From Saxidomus purpurata (Eukaryota > Mollusca > Bivalvia > Venerida > Veneridae), in NCBI GenBank assembly GCA_022818135.1, contig JAFMSR010000002.1, positions 46,200,699-46,264,698 of the forward strand: a stretch of 64,000 bases of DNA, given 5' to 3'. This document shows, piece by piece, positions 1-11,800 of the stretch. Each line of letters opens with the position of its first letter. Positions within the stretch are counted from its first letter, which is position 1. Below the pieces are notes generated by a model. The model ran no database searches. It worked only from the letters and a program-made list of their open reading frames with translations, and was not told the DNA's origin. Both the position numbers and the translations under genes were made by a program.

Positions 1-440
1 TTTATCTTAATTTTCCATTTTCATGTGAACTTCCAAAACCCTAAGTCTTATTTTTCTTTTTTATCTATAAGGTATTTATCAGGACCCCATTGGAAATAAG
101 CTTCAGGGCTTTATTGGCCATATTAGGTTTAATACACAATTATTTTAGCTAACTGCTCTTTCGAGTTTCTTATATATTAGTTTACTAATGTTTTTATTAC
201 TTAGTTCATGAACAGCTATAAACAATTTGATTGGTGCTTATGTAAGTCTAAGTGAATAGTGATAATTAATTGTAAAATTGATCTGTGATATAATACTCAT
301 TTGTTAATTCAAACACTCTGTGATATATATAATTCTTAGTCAGTTTGATAATGTCGATATTACATGTATTTAATTTATTTGTAATTATGTGTATTTTACC
401 TGAATAAAAAAAATCAACTTACATTACTTTTAAATTGAAC
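1..440. other. Unannotated AT-rich sequence
   Basis: I see no gene, RNA or recognisable repeat here. It precedes the first exon-like segment and is probably intronic or intergenic. Confidence 0.5.
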
Positions 441-517
441 ATACTAGTTTGAACATGCAGACATCGGTAATTGCGTCTCTAAAACTGTAGTATAACTATA
501 TTTTCTTTTCGTTGCAG

Positions 518-632
518 AAGGATCGGTCAAAGCCTTCGTATGAGGACATCGTGGATGAAGGGCTTCGGTATTCTCGTCTAGCTGAGGCTGTTTTTCTAGG
601 AAAAAGGATACAGAAGACACCCTTGGATTCAA
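518..632 (+). CDS. Candidate internal exon, left-arm copy (MTRSK/EED module)
   Basis: A pyrimidine-rich acceptor (TTTTCGTTGCAG) ends at 517 and a strong donor (GTATGT) starts at 633, giving a 115-bp segment that is open in the frame starting AAG. It reads KDRSKPSYEDIVDEGLRYSR and continues open to the donor. It is acidic then basic, with no domain I recognise. A homologue with the same splice borders lies on the minus strand at 39156-39268, but that copy has two single-base deletions. Shorter relatives of the first ~20 codons recur on the minus strand at 40.1-41.2 kb. Immediately downstream, the 3' part of this segment is repeated several times in a ~540-bp tandem block. The alternative is that this is simply part of a repeat that resembles an exon. 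The parent protein is unknown. Confidence 0.35.
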
Positions 633-2248
633 GTATGTATTCTGACCGTTGCAATTGTTTCAGAATTGTCATAAATTGATACCTTTTGTAGGTAAACACA
701 GATTTCCCGAGGCCAGGTGTATTCGTGGTATGTGTCATCGAGATGGATTCAGATTGTCATCTTGTATTCAGCCTAAGGAATCTACTAAAACCCTGATGGT
801 GTTTAGATGATGATGAAACCGTTTGCTCAATACAGAATTGACAAGCTCGTTAAGGAAGCAAGACCTTGCTCATGTCCGAATCTGATCGTGCTAAGGTAAA
901 TAAAATCCATGTACAAAGTTATAGTTTTATTGCTAATGTGCATCTGGACGAGACGTGTTTAGATGATGACGAAAGCGCTTGCTCACTACAGAATTGACAA
1001 GTTCATACAAGAAGCAGGACCTTCCTCATTTCCGAATATGATCGTGCTAAGGTAATCAGTGTACCAAGTTATAGTTTTATTAATAATGTGCATCCGGACG
1101 AGACCAGCAGAGAACATCTATAACAAGGCTTACAACTTTTGGTGCGGGGGTATCATGATGATGATAATGATGATGATAATAATAATTATAATGACAAATA
1201 GTATTTAAACTCGAAAATATACAAGTAACAGCAAATGTAAGCCCGTGCGAGCGGCGGTCTTAAGATGTTGCCGTATTGTAGCCTTACTGTCTAGCTAAGG
1301 CTGTTTCTAGGACAAAGGATACAGAAGACACCCTTAGATTCAAGTATGTATTCTGACCGTTGCAATTGTTTCAGAATTGTCATAAATTGATACCTTTTGT
1401 AGGTAAACATAGATTTCCCGAGGCCAGGTGAATTCGTGGTATGTGTCATCGAGATGGATTCGATTGTCATCTTGTATTCAGCCTAAGAATCTGCTAAACC
1501 CTGATGGTGTTTAGATGATGACGAAAGCGATTGCTCACTACAGATTGACAGTTCAACAGGAAGCAGGACCTGCTCATTTCCGTGCAAGGTAAATATAACC
1601 AATGTACCAAGTTATAGTTTTATTAATAAAGTGCATCCGACGAGACCAGCAGAGAACATCTATAACAAGGCTTACACTTTTGGGGGGGTATGATGATGAA
1701 ATATAATAATAATAATAATAATAATAATTATAATGACAATGTATTTAAACTCGAAAATATACAAGTAACAGCAAAGTAAGCCCGTGCGAGCGGCGGTCTT
1801 AAGATGTTGCCGTATTGTAGCCTTACTGTCTAGCTAAGGCTGTTTCTAGGACAAAGGATACAGAAGACACCCTTAGATTCAAGTATGTATTCTGACCGTT
1901 GCAATTGTTTCAGAATTGTCATAAATTGATACCTTTTGTAGGTAAACATAGATTTCCCGAGGCCAGGTGAATTCGTGGTATGTGTCATCGAGATGGATTC
2001 AGATTGTCATCTTGTATTCAGCCTAAGAATCTGCTAAAACCCTGATGGTGTTTAGATGATGACGAAAGCGATTGCTCACTACAGAATTGACAAGTTCATA
2101 CAGGAAGCAGGACCTTGCTCATTTCCGTGCTAAGGTAAATATAACCAATGTACCAAGTTATAGTTTTATTAATAAAGTGCATCCGACGAGACCAGCAGAG
2201 AACATCTATAACAAGGCTTACAACTTTTGGTGCGGGGGTATGATGATG

Positions 2249-2280
<32 letters not shown>

Positions 2281-2911
2281 TATAATGACAAATAGTATTT
2301 AAACTCGAAAATATACAAGTAACAGCAAATGTAAGCCCGTGCGAGCGGCGGTCTTAAGATGTTGCCGTATTTTAGCCTCACTGTTTAGTAAGGCTGTTTC
2401 TAGGAAAAGTATACAGAAGAAACCCTTAGTTCAAGTATGTATTCTGACCGTTGCAATTGTTTCAGAATTGTCATAAATTGATACCTTTTTGTAGGTAAAC
2501 ATAGATTTCCCGAGGCCAGGTGAATTCGTGGTATGTGTCATCGAGACGGATTCAGATTTGTCATCTTGTATTCAGCCTAATCTGTCTAAACCTGATGCTG
2601 TTTAATGATGACAAAGGATTGCTCACTACAGTTGACAAGTTCATACGGAAGCGGACCTTGCTCATTTCCGTGCTAAGGTAAAATTAACAAATTTACCCCA
2701 AGTTTAGTTTTATTAATAAAGTGCATCCGACGAGACCAGCAGGAACACTATAACGGCTTACAACTTTTGGTGCGGGGGTATGGATATAATAAATAATAAT
2801 TTTATAATGACAAATAGTATTTAAACTCGAAAAAAAAAAAAAAAAAAAAAATAAAAACCCCAAGAAAAGGGGGTTTTAAAATTTTTTTTTATTTTAATCT
2901 TTTTTTATTTA

Positions 2912-2945
<34 letters not shown>

Positions 2946-3560
2946 GACGCCCTTGGACTCAAATATGTATTCTGACCATTGCAAATGTTTCTGCATTGTT
3001 ATAAATTGATACCTTTTGTATTTAAACACAGATTTCCCGAGGGCAGACGTATTCGTGGTCCTTGTAATCGAGATGGTTTAAGATTGTCATCTTGGATTCA
3101 GCCTAACGAATCTACTAAAACCCTGATGGTGTTTAGATGATGACGAAACCGCTTGCTCAATACAGAATTGACAAGCTCGTTAAGGAAGCAAGACCTTGCT
3201 CATTTCCGAATCTGATCGTGCTAAGGTATATATAATCAATGTACAAATTATAGTTTTATTACTAATGTGCATCCGGACGAGACGTGCCCGGAGCATGTGG
3301 TACCAATCTACTTAAAGCTTGTGAAGTTTCATTTAAGTCTGGCGAAGCGTTTTTGGGATGAAGCGCGCATAACATTGTGTCGACAGACTGACTGGCGGGA
3401 ACTCCAGTATGTATACACCACCGTACAACTTCGTTGGTGCGGGGGTATTATAATAATAATAATAATAATGATTATAATAACTAATTATGATGATAAATAG
3501 TACTTAAACTCGGAAAGTAACATGCTAGCCACGATCGTAAGATGTCGTATGGTAGCCTTA
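633..3560 (+). repeat. ~540-bp tandem repeat with embedded AAT microsatellites
   Basis: About five copies recur with a step near 540 bp; the landmark CAGAAGACACCCTT-type sequence is near 611, 1321, 1861, 2412 and 2943. Each unit contains the 3' end of the 518-632 exon-like segment with its GTATGT donor, then a TTTAGATGATGACGAAA-type block. It then has a TGGTGCGGGGGTAT box followed at once by an ATG/AAT microsatellite (about 1156-1200, 1690-1735, 2240-2285, 3447-3485). A single inverted relative with the same box and microsatellite is at 38830-39268. The box-plus-microsatellite junction looks like the 3' end of a mobile element, which the tandem copies then carried along. Units 2 and 4 contain many one-base deletions against unit 3. 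Confidence 0.8.
2829..2942. other. Low-complexity assembly artefact
   Basis: An A run, a short C/A/G tract and long T/A runs replace about 110 bp inside the fourth 540-bp unit, between sequence that matches neighbouring units on both sides. This resembles failed long-read consensus rather than biological sequence. Confidence 0.65.
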
Positions 3561-4034
3561 CTGTTGGAGGATACTGGAGAACCCGGAGAAAACCCACCTG
3601 TTGTCTAACAACCCTTATTAGGGATCTTACTCGGGTTGTACTGATGAGAAGCGAGTGCGTAATCCACTTCACTGACCGGAAGGTCACTAATTACTGATAT
3701 ATTTTCAAACAACCTATTAACTAATTTTGACTTCTTAAGCCATGTATGTAAATTATATTTTAAAAATCTGCACGTTAGTAAGTAACATTATATTTACGTT
3801 TCAGGTACAAAGTTGTATTACGAATACAGTACGGCAAAGACCACACGTAGAATGGTTGATTTAAACTTATAATTTAGGTAAATATACTATATATCTTGTT
3901 TATAAACACAAGTATCCCTCAAACAAGCGACCCTTATCCCGACACTTCAAAGGTGGATGCCTGCACAAGCCTGCATATTCATATGCTCTTTTTAATTCTA
4001 ACCTAACTTAATTTTCAAAACGGACTTTTGGCAG

Positions 4035-4102
4035 GAAAATGCCACACGGTTGATTATGATCTACACTGGTCGAAAAGTCATAATTGTTTCACCACCAGAA
4101 GC
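4035..4102 (+). CDS. Candidate exon carrying a DYDLHW module
   Basis: The acceptor TTTTGGCAG ends at 4034 and a GTGAGA donor starts at 4103. The 68 bp between them encode, after two leading bases, KCHTVDYDLHWSKSHNCFTT. The DYDLHWS core is nearly identical to the DHDLHWS core of modules on the minus strand at 44.8-54.8 kb. The inverted homologue near 38335-38400 keeps a DLHW core (DPDLHW) but is interrupted by a stop soon after. It lies ~220 bp upstream of another exon-like segment. Phase differs from the main cluster (two leading bases instead of one), so the exon borders are uncertain. Confidence 0.3.
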
Positions 4103-4325
4103 GTGAGATTAAATTACTACGCGTATGCCATACGAAAATATTTTCTTAAGTTTTCAACTAATACCGTTAGGTCGTTATAAGTTATATCCTTGAAACTTTA
4201 AATTTAATATTTAAAAGCTTTCCCTATTTGGACTGGAAACATGCCAACATTATGTTCAATGTATATTTTAATTTCTTCATTATTGCTGATCACTTATAGT
4301 CTGGTTTGTCTGTTTTTATTATCAG

Positions 4326-4459
4326 ACGTTTCGGATGGAAAGATACACAGTACCCACCCAGTAAGCATGACAATTGAAGTGTACAGCAACTATAGACATA
4401 ATTTTGGCTTCCAAAACGTGAAATTACGACATCTTTATATCGGTTTTATGTGCTGCCAG
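4326..4459 (+). CDS. Candidate exon with EVYSNYRHNFG module, left arm
   Basis: The acceptor TTATTATCAG ends at 4325 and the donor GTACGC starts at 4460. The 134 bp are open for 44 codons after two leading bases, and include MTIEVYSNYRHNFGFQ and a terminal CCQ. The inverted homologue at 37993-38111 preserves acceptor, phase and the block YSNYRH.FGFQ.VKLR, with mostly conservative changes, then meets a stop. The EVYSNYRH segment also aligns with the TEVYADHDLHW modules of the 39-55 kb cluster, at both nucleotide and protein level. An ATG-initiated frame running through from 4241 looks like a signal peptide, but its hydrophobic part is the intronic pyrimidine tract. The protein is unrecognised. 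Confidence 0.4.
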
Positions 4460-7334
4460 GTACGCTGCAGTTCTTAAGCTACAATATTAATAGATAATAA
4501 TCATCTGCTTTTCTAGTGTTGATTAACTGGAATAGTTTTAAAGATGAGAACTGCTTTAAGTCTTCACAAATGTACAAAACTGCTTGATTGACTATAAACA
4601 GTCTTGACTACTGTAGTTTTCTGTGTATGCCGAGGAACGTGAACGAAAAAGCTCTTCTTAGAGGCACTGCAGATTGCTTTTATACTTGGCAGAATGAGTT
4701 TTATGTTTTAGAGCTAAATGTTTGTATATTTTTATGTTCCGGGTCTTAATGTTAAAGGCCAATGACCACTTTGGATGTTGCACGCACTTTTTGCATTTAT
4801 ATTACCAAGGAAGATGTGGGCAAAATTGACCGTTAAATTGTACGTTAAACTCTAAAAATACATGTTAAAAGAAACACTATTGCTTACAATAATTAATGCT
4901 TTCCGACAGCTCTTTATACTTTCCATCAGTAAATTAGGTATTCTTTACGAACACATTTATATGTAACCATGGTGCTTTAGGTTTTTGTTACGTGTGAGAT
5001 AAGTTAAAACATGTGATGTTACCAAGTAATAAGCAAGTGTAAACTGGATCTTTTAGCTTTGTCATATAATCAGATGTTTAGAACTTTTAGCAAATTTCAT
5101 ATGAAAAAAAGACCTGTCAAATTTGTAAGAACTTTCATTTCGATCATTTAACAAAAATCATTTTAAAATATAACCAATAGAAATAATCTTTGATTTAGAC
5201 ACGGGTAAGATGAATTTTTGAAAAATCAAGACATCTCTTTTTCATATCAAGCTTTTTATTTTTTAGAGAAGTAAATATTTATTGCAATAATATATACTAC
5301 ACCAAATTTGATAACATAAATACTCCTCGAGATATACATTGTGTTATTATAAATATAAGTATATAATCTAGTCTATGGTTGGACTTTACGTAACATATAA
5401 AGGTCAGGGTACGCTTTCGTAGAATGTTATCTCCGTATAGATAACTTTGAGTTTCATATTTCAGACGTAGGTACTTTTCACAATTTTGTATTTTCATCTG
5501 TAATATCTGGATGTCAACTTTGCTACTAATACTTTATGAAACTCTGTTAACTTGTTAAAATTTTGTTTTTACATGATGAAAGTTTCATTCATTAGATCGA
5601 AACCGTATTTGCAGTATATGAATATATGACATAGTCTTGGACCTTTTTTCCTGTTTCTTCCATCCTTTGACTTTACGTAACATATAAAGAGCTTCCGTAG
5701 AATGTATCGGTATCGATTACTCCGTAGGTTGTGGCTTATGCAGTTTAAATATCAGTTCATAACAATGATAACAATAACAATAATTATAACATTAGCAATA
5801 AGTATAACAATAACATTAATTATAACATTAATTATAACATTAATTATAACATTAATTATAACAGTAACAATGATAAGCATAACAATAATTATATACTGTA
5901 AACCATGTGAGTAATTTTCGCGCTAGTTTTAATTGCAGACAGTTTTATTTGCTTCCAGATTTCAAGTCCTTTTTTAGTTTGTTGATATGATGAAGCAAAG
6001 TTATGTATGAAGTCAGTTAAACACGAAAACATTATTAGCACGAAAACTAATTGGTTTACAGTAACTTGTCATTATGTATTTTAAACTGTGTTTGCCACAT
6101 CCTGTTGAGTAATCAACATCGACGCTGAGGGTTAGTACAACTGTAAGATGCTGATACGTGAAAGATACAGGGACGATAGTCAAGGAAAATGTCATGTACT
6201 TTTAATGGCAAATATGATAAAATAAGTTAAAATAATAAGTTAAGCGCTCTACTATAGAATAAGTTAAAAAATACACGTGGACATAGCTGTTTAGTCGAGC
6301 CTAAGCAAAAAAAACACCTCGAAATAAAGTCCAGCAAAGAGTTTGTTTTCATCATTCAAATTCCATCTCTGGATATGCACTGTAAAATAAAGTTCTAGTA
6401 ATAAATACTCGCGATGAACTATTGAAATAATATGCATGTATTCATAGGTATCACACGAGCTTGAGATAGCATTAAAGTCCCTTGATCACTTTTCATATTA
6501 CAATTACTTTTAGCACGTACATTTCAAAGAAAGATGTCTTATCTGCGAACCTGGTCGTTATTTGTACAAGAACCATTTCTAATATTGCTTTAAAATCAAA
6601 GGTACATTTTAAATACAGCTCAGTAGTTTTTTTCAAATTGTACAACACCGTTTTATCATTACTCTATCAGTAAATTCTTTATCCGCGAGTAAATCTACGT
6701 GGTCATTGGGCTTAAAATTTAGCTTTGTTTGATAGATGTACTAAGTACCATTATGAGTAGTTTCACAAGTGTCATATATACATCATGATTTGTAGTTTGT
6801 ACAATCAGACAGAAGGCGAAATAAGTTAAGGATATACATGAACTGTACTTTAAAAAGTTTATTAATAGTTTAAGTAATTTAGCCCAGTCTTACATTGTAT
6901 CTTTAGTAAATTATGAAACAGTTTTACTTCATACATTTTAATAATGACCGAGGGTTTCTCTTTCCGGTCGCATTTGATTATGTACAAAGATGCATGTATA
7001 ACTATTAAAAAGTTCTGGTCTATAAAATTAAACAGAGCAGAACATTAACTAAAGTTTGTTTTCGACTTAAACATGCAATGTTCCTCGTCAATACATAATG
7101 TAGTAATAATTAAAGATCAAGTATAATAGCAAATAATTAACAAAATAGTGAACAAAATTGAACATGGCATCTAATTTAGTGGGAATTTAAACAAAACACA
7201 ACAAAACCATGCAAACTGTAAATTTACCATTATTGAAGGGAATTCTTAGGTATTATTTTAATTAAGTATTTAGTAGGAGAGTTGTTGTCGTTATTGTTAT
7301 AAATGATAAAACAAATTGATGTTAAATATATTAT
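4460..7334. other. Left-arm non-coding sequence
   Basis: Apart from the microsatellite at 5762-5900, I see only diverged sequence shared with the right arm. It includes a ~140-bp block at 4720-4850 that is tandemly doubled in the right arm (37480-37760). No convincing exon was found. Confidence 0.5.
5762..5900 (+). repeat. AT-rich (ATAACA/ATTAAT)n microsatellite
   Basis: A long imperfect trinucleotide/hexanucleotide array of ACA/ATT/ATA codon-like units. Its inverted counterpart is at 36285-36430, so the array predates the inverted duplication. It has diverged in phase between the arms. Confidence 0.85.
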
Positions 7335-7720
7335 GTGTTGGAAGTATATTGGGCACTATTGAAAAACATATTAAACTTAATATTTTCATAATCTACATCG
7401 GCTAACTGTACAATATGAAGACGTTTCACTGTTTATTAAAAAGTTACATGTATATCATTTTTGTTATCCCACCTACCTAAGAAATACAGGCATTTTTGAA
7501 AGTATCCTATAATACAAGAGTAGGTGTGTGTATATTTGTTTTTGTTCTAGGTTCTTGAAATTATTTCAGGTAATGTAGATTTGTAAAACATGTGTTAAAA
7601 GTCTACAAGCTGAACATGGGAGATAAAATCTGCAATAATGTCCAAAAAAAGCGGAAATAGTTTCAGCTTTACATTCCAGTTACTATCGGTACAATCATCG
7701 TGTTGTAACTGTGTTGTAAA
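7335..7720 (+). repeat. Dispersed repeat R1, copy 1
   Basis: Clearly related to 27985-28850 and 41700-43210: shared order of GGGCACTATT-, ATAATCTACAT-, TTTTTGTTATCC-, TTTTTGTTCTAGG- and GCAATAATG-type blocks. It is absent from the corresponding place in the right arm, so it inserted after the inverted duplication or was lost there. Confidence 0.75.
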
Positions 7721-8117
7721 ACCGTAAAACATTTAATACTGTATGTAAAGTTAATGGGTGGATAGAGTTATATTACAGAAAACCTCTATTGTGATTGTTT
7801 GTTCTAAAATGAGACAAGTTTCGATATGTATTTGATTTTTAAAGTTTTTTACTCATCAAACACATTGTTTTTGTGCGTAGAATGCAATCTGCCCATTGTA
7901 GGGAGTGTCCCTTTAAGTCGGTGTAGCATTTTGAGTAACAATACTGTAGAAAATATATTGTATGATAAAATCACAGAAATGAATGGAAAAAATTTAGTTA
8001 CAGCAACGATGTACATCAAACTGTTTGTAATCTCAGATAAACTTTGCTACATTATTGCGAACACCTTTTGTGTAATTCTTATGGTAATATTCAATTTTAA
8101 ATCATTGTAAATGTTTT

Positions 8118-8310
8118 ACATAATTCATATGTAGACTATCTTTTGCATGTGCATGCTTGGACAGAGTCCGTAGTGCCTATATTCGGAGGAATGAATTAGG
8201 GCCAATCCCTACGTGCATGCGACGGACACACGTTTTTTTTAGCCTCTAAAAGAGGTTTGGGTTCGTGTGCGGCTGTCATTCCAGTGAAGAATATACGACT
8301 TTATCTGTAG
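8118..8310. other. Highly conserved island shared by both duplication arms
   Basis: This ~190-bp block is nearly identical to 33785-33955 in reverse complement, while flanking arm sequence is clearly more diverged. It contains a small hairpin (CCTCT-AAA-AGAGG; the other arm retains a CCTC/GAGG stem). No convincing coding frame spans it. It could be a conserved RNA or regulatory element, a younger repeat, or a gene-conversion tract. Confidence 0.5.
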
Positions 8311-8844
8311 AGCAGAAGAAGTTATTGCGATAAATTCTGAATATTTTTTTCATACAATCATGAAATTCGAATTTCTTGATGCAGGTAAAGTCGGAGCATG
8401 CTTTTTAGTAGATGTTTAAGTTAATGCTACTGTTAAAATTGATTTAGGATGGCGGGAGATAACTGATTTCTTAAACGGATTAAAACAATTACCTCATCGT
8501 GCCCTTCTTTCATTTCTGTAAACATGCTTTCCTTTTAGCTATTTTAAATCGCTGAACAGCTAGCAACTGGAATTTTGGAACTTATTTTGAAAGTATCAAC
8601 TGAACTAGCATGTATATTTTACTGCGTTTAATGTTATACAGCTCTGTTTTGAAAGACCTTCTATCGGTATTTCACTTGTATTTATGTCTGTAAAATTTAA
8701 TTTTTAGCGTAAACATAATAAAAGCAGTTGAAAATTGTGAGCGTTTTTTCTACCAACTCTTTGTTTTCATGCCGTAATTTGCAAATTTCTGGGAATTTTA
8801 ATCTTACAGACTTAATTTAAAGGAAACCAGAGTTAATTCACTTT

Positions 8845-11800
8845 GTTCTCCTGCCACCATTTACAAAAATCAGGTAACGTCACTCTTATCGATATAATTT
8901 TAAGAACACTAATGTTACCTCCGTTTGTCGTCCTGTCACCATTAGCAAAAGTCGGGGGATGTCACTCTTATGGACTTAATTTTAAAAAAACCAGAGTAGC
9001 TTCCCTTTGTTATCCTACCGCCATTTGCAAAATTCAGGGGAAGTTACTCATCGATTTAAATTTAATTTTAAGAACACCAGAATTACTTCTGCTGCCATTT
9101 CCAAAATTCAGGGAGTGTTACTATGTTACGCTTACTTATTAAGTCTAAAAAAACCAGAGTTACCTTCCTTTGTTCTCCTGCTACCATTTTCAAAATTTAA
9201 GGGACGGCACTCATACCTATTTTGTTTTAAGAAAACCTTAATAACCTCTTTGTACTGTTACGCCATTTGCGAAATCCAGGGGCCGTCACTCCCACCTAGT
9301 AAAGATTAAATAAACAGAGTAATATCCCTTTGTTCTACAGCCTACCTTTTGCATAAAAATCAAGGGACGTCACTCATACCGATTTAGTTTCAAGAACACC
9401 AGAGTTACCTCCATTTGATCTGCCACCAATTGCAAATTTCAGGGGACGTCACTCATATCGATTTAGTTTAGATACTTGGGCTGTCACTCGCATCAATTCA
9501 AGTTTAAAAAGACAGAGTTTCTTCCCTTTATTGTTCTGCCACCTTTTGCAAAATTCAGGGGACGTCACCCTTATCGACTTTATTTCAAGAAAGCCAGATT
9601 ATTACACTTTGTTCTCCTGTCACCATTTGTAAAATTCAGTGGACGTCACTCGTATCGATTTAATTGTAAGAAACCTAGATTTACTTTCCTTTGTTCTCCT
9701 GGCGCAATTTGCAAATTTCAGGGGACATAAATCTTAACGACTTTACTCTGAGAAAACAAGAGTTACTTCCCTTTGTTCTCCTGTCGCCATTTGCAAATTC
9801 AGGGGACGTCTCTTATCGACTGAATTTTAAGAAAACCAGAGTTACTTCCCTTTGATCTCCTGACGCCATTTGCAAATTAATGGAAGAAGAGTGACGTCCC
9901 TTGAATTTTTCAAATAGCGCCAGGAAAACAAAGGGAAGCCACTTTGGTATTCTGAAAATTAAGTCGAGAAGAGTAACGTCCCCTCACATTTCTAAATGGT
10001 GGCAGGAGATCAAAGGCAAGTAACTTTGCTTTTCTTAAAAGAAGAGTGACGTCCCCTGAAAATTGCAAGTTACTTTCCTTTCTTCTTCTGTCGCCATTTG
10101 CAAAATTCAGGGGACGTCACTGTTATTGACTGAATTTTAAGAAAACCAAAGTTATCTCCCTTTGTTCTTCTGCCGCCATTTTCAAAATTCAGGGGACGTC
10201 ACTCTTATCGACTTAATTTAAAGAAAACCAGAGTAACTTCCCTTTTTTTCCTGCCACCATTTGCAAATTCAAGGGGACGGCACTGTTATCGACTTAATTT
10301 TAAGAAAAATAAAGTAACTTTCCTTTGATCTCCTGCCACCATTTGCAAAATTCAGGGGACGTTACTCTTATCGACTTCATTTTAAGAAAACCAGAATAAC
10401 TTCCCTTTGATTGTCTGCCACCATTTACAAAATTCAAGGGACGTCACTCTTCTCGTCTTGATTTTAAGAAAACCAGAGTTACTTTCCTTTGTTTTCATGC
10501 CACCATTTGCAACATTCAGGAGACATAACTCTTCTCGACTTAATTTTAAGAAAAGCAGAGTTATTTCCCTTTGATCTTCTGCCGCCATTTTCAAAATTCA
10601 GGGGACTTAACTCTTATCGACTTAATTTTAAGAAAACCAGAATGATTTCCCTTTGTTTTCCTGCCATCATTTGCCAAATTCAGGGGACGTCACTCTTATC
10701 GACTTGATTTTAAGAAAACCAGAGTAACTTCCCTTTGTTTTCATGCCACCATTTACAACATTCAGGGGACGTAACTCTTCTCGACTTAATCTTAAGAAAA
10801 GCATAGTTATCTCCCTTTGATCTGCCGCCATTTTCAAATTTCAGGGGACGTCACTGTTATTGACTTAATTTTAAGAAAACCAAAGTTACTTTCCTTTCTT
10901 CTCCTGTCGCCATTTTCAAAATTCAAGGGACGTCACTCGTATCGACTTGATTTTAAGAAAACCAGAGTTACTTGCCCTTTTTCGCCTGCAACCATTTACA
11001 AATTTCAGGGGACGTCATGATAATCGACTTAATTTTAAGAAAACCTGGATGACTTCCCTTTGTTTTCATGCCACCATTTCCAAAATTCAGGGGACACTAC
11101 TCTTATCGAGTTGATTTTCAGAAAACCAGAGTGACTTCATTTTGTTTTCATGCCACCATTTTCAAAATTCAGGGGACGTCACTCTTCTAGACTTAATTTT
11201 TAGAAATCAGAGTTATCTCCCTTTGTTCTTCTGTCGCCATTTTCAAAATTAAAGGGACGTCACTCTTATCGACTGAATTTTAAGGAAAGCAGTTACTTGC
11301 CTTTGTTCTATCGCCAATTGCAAAATTCAAGGGACGTCACTCTTATCGACTGAGTTTTCAGAAAACCAAAGTGTCTTCGCTTTGTTCTCCGGTCGGCATT
11401 TGCAAAATTAAAGAGACGTCACTCTTATCGACTTGATTTTAAGAAAACCAGAGTTACTTCCCTTTCTTTTCCTGCCACCATTTGTAAAATTCAGGGGACG
11501 TCACTCTTATCGACTTGATTTTAAGAAAACCAGAGTTACTTCCTTTTGTTTTTAAACCACCATTTGCAAACTTCAGGGGACGTCACTCTAATCGACTTGA
11601 TTTTAAGAAAACCAGAATAACTTCCCTTTGTTTTCATGCCACCATTTTCAAATTTCAGGGGACGTCACTCTTATTGACTTAATTTAAAAAAAACAAAGTT
11701 ACTTTCCTTTGTTCTCCTGTCGCCATTTGCAAAGTTCAGGGGACGTAACTCTTCTCGACTTAATTTTAACAAAACCATCTGCCTTTGATCTTCTGCCGCC

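Larger units (their letters stand above)
440..8960 (+). repeat. Left arm of a large inverted segmental duplication
   Basis: This segment matches 32630-39345 in reverse complement. I followed paired blocks along the arm: 448-632 with 39156-39340, 3890-4100 with 38330-38610, 4326-4440 with 37993-38111, 4720-4850 with 37480-37760, 5760-5900 with 36285-36430, 6780-7130 with 34300-34540, 8118-8310 with 33785-33955, and 8390-8740 with 32870-33200. The left arm has ~2.4 kb of extra tandem units (633-3560) and an inserted dispersed repeat (7335-7720). Both arms end inward at the ~82-bp satellite. Identity looks moderate overall, with islands of much higher similarity. Confidence 0.85.

Noticed and set aside
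4241..4477. 78-codon frame with a signal-peptide-like start
   Set aside because: The hydrophobic stretch is a pyrimidine tract before a conserved AG acceptor and is not conserved in the other arm; only the part from 4326 looks exonic.
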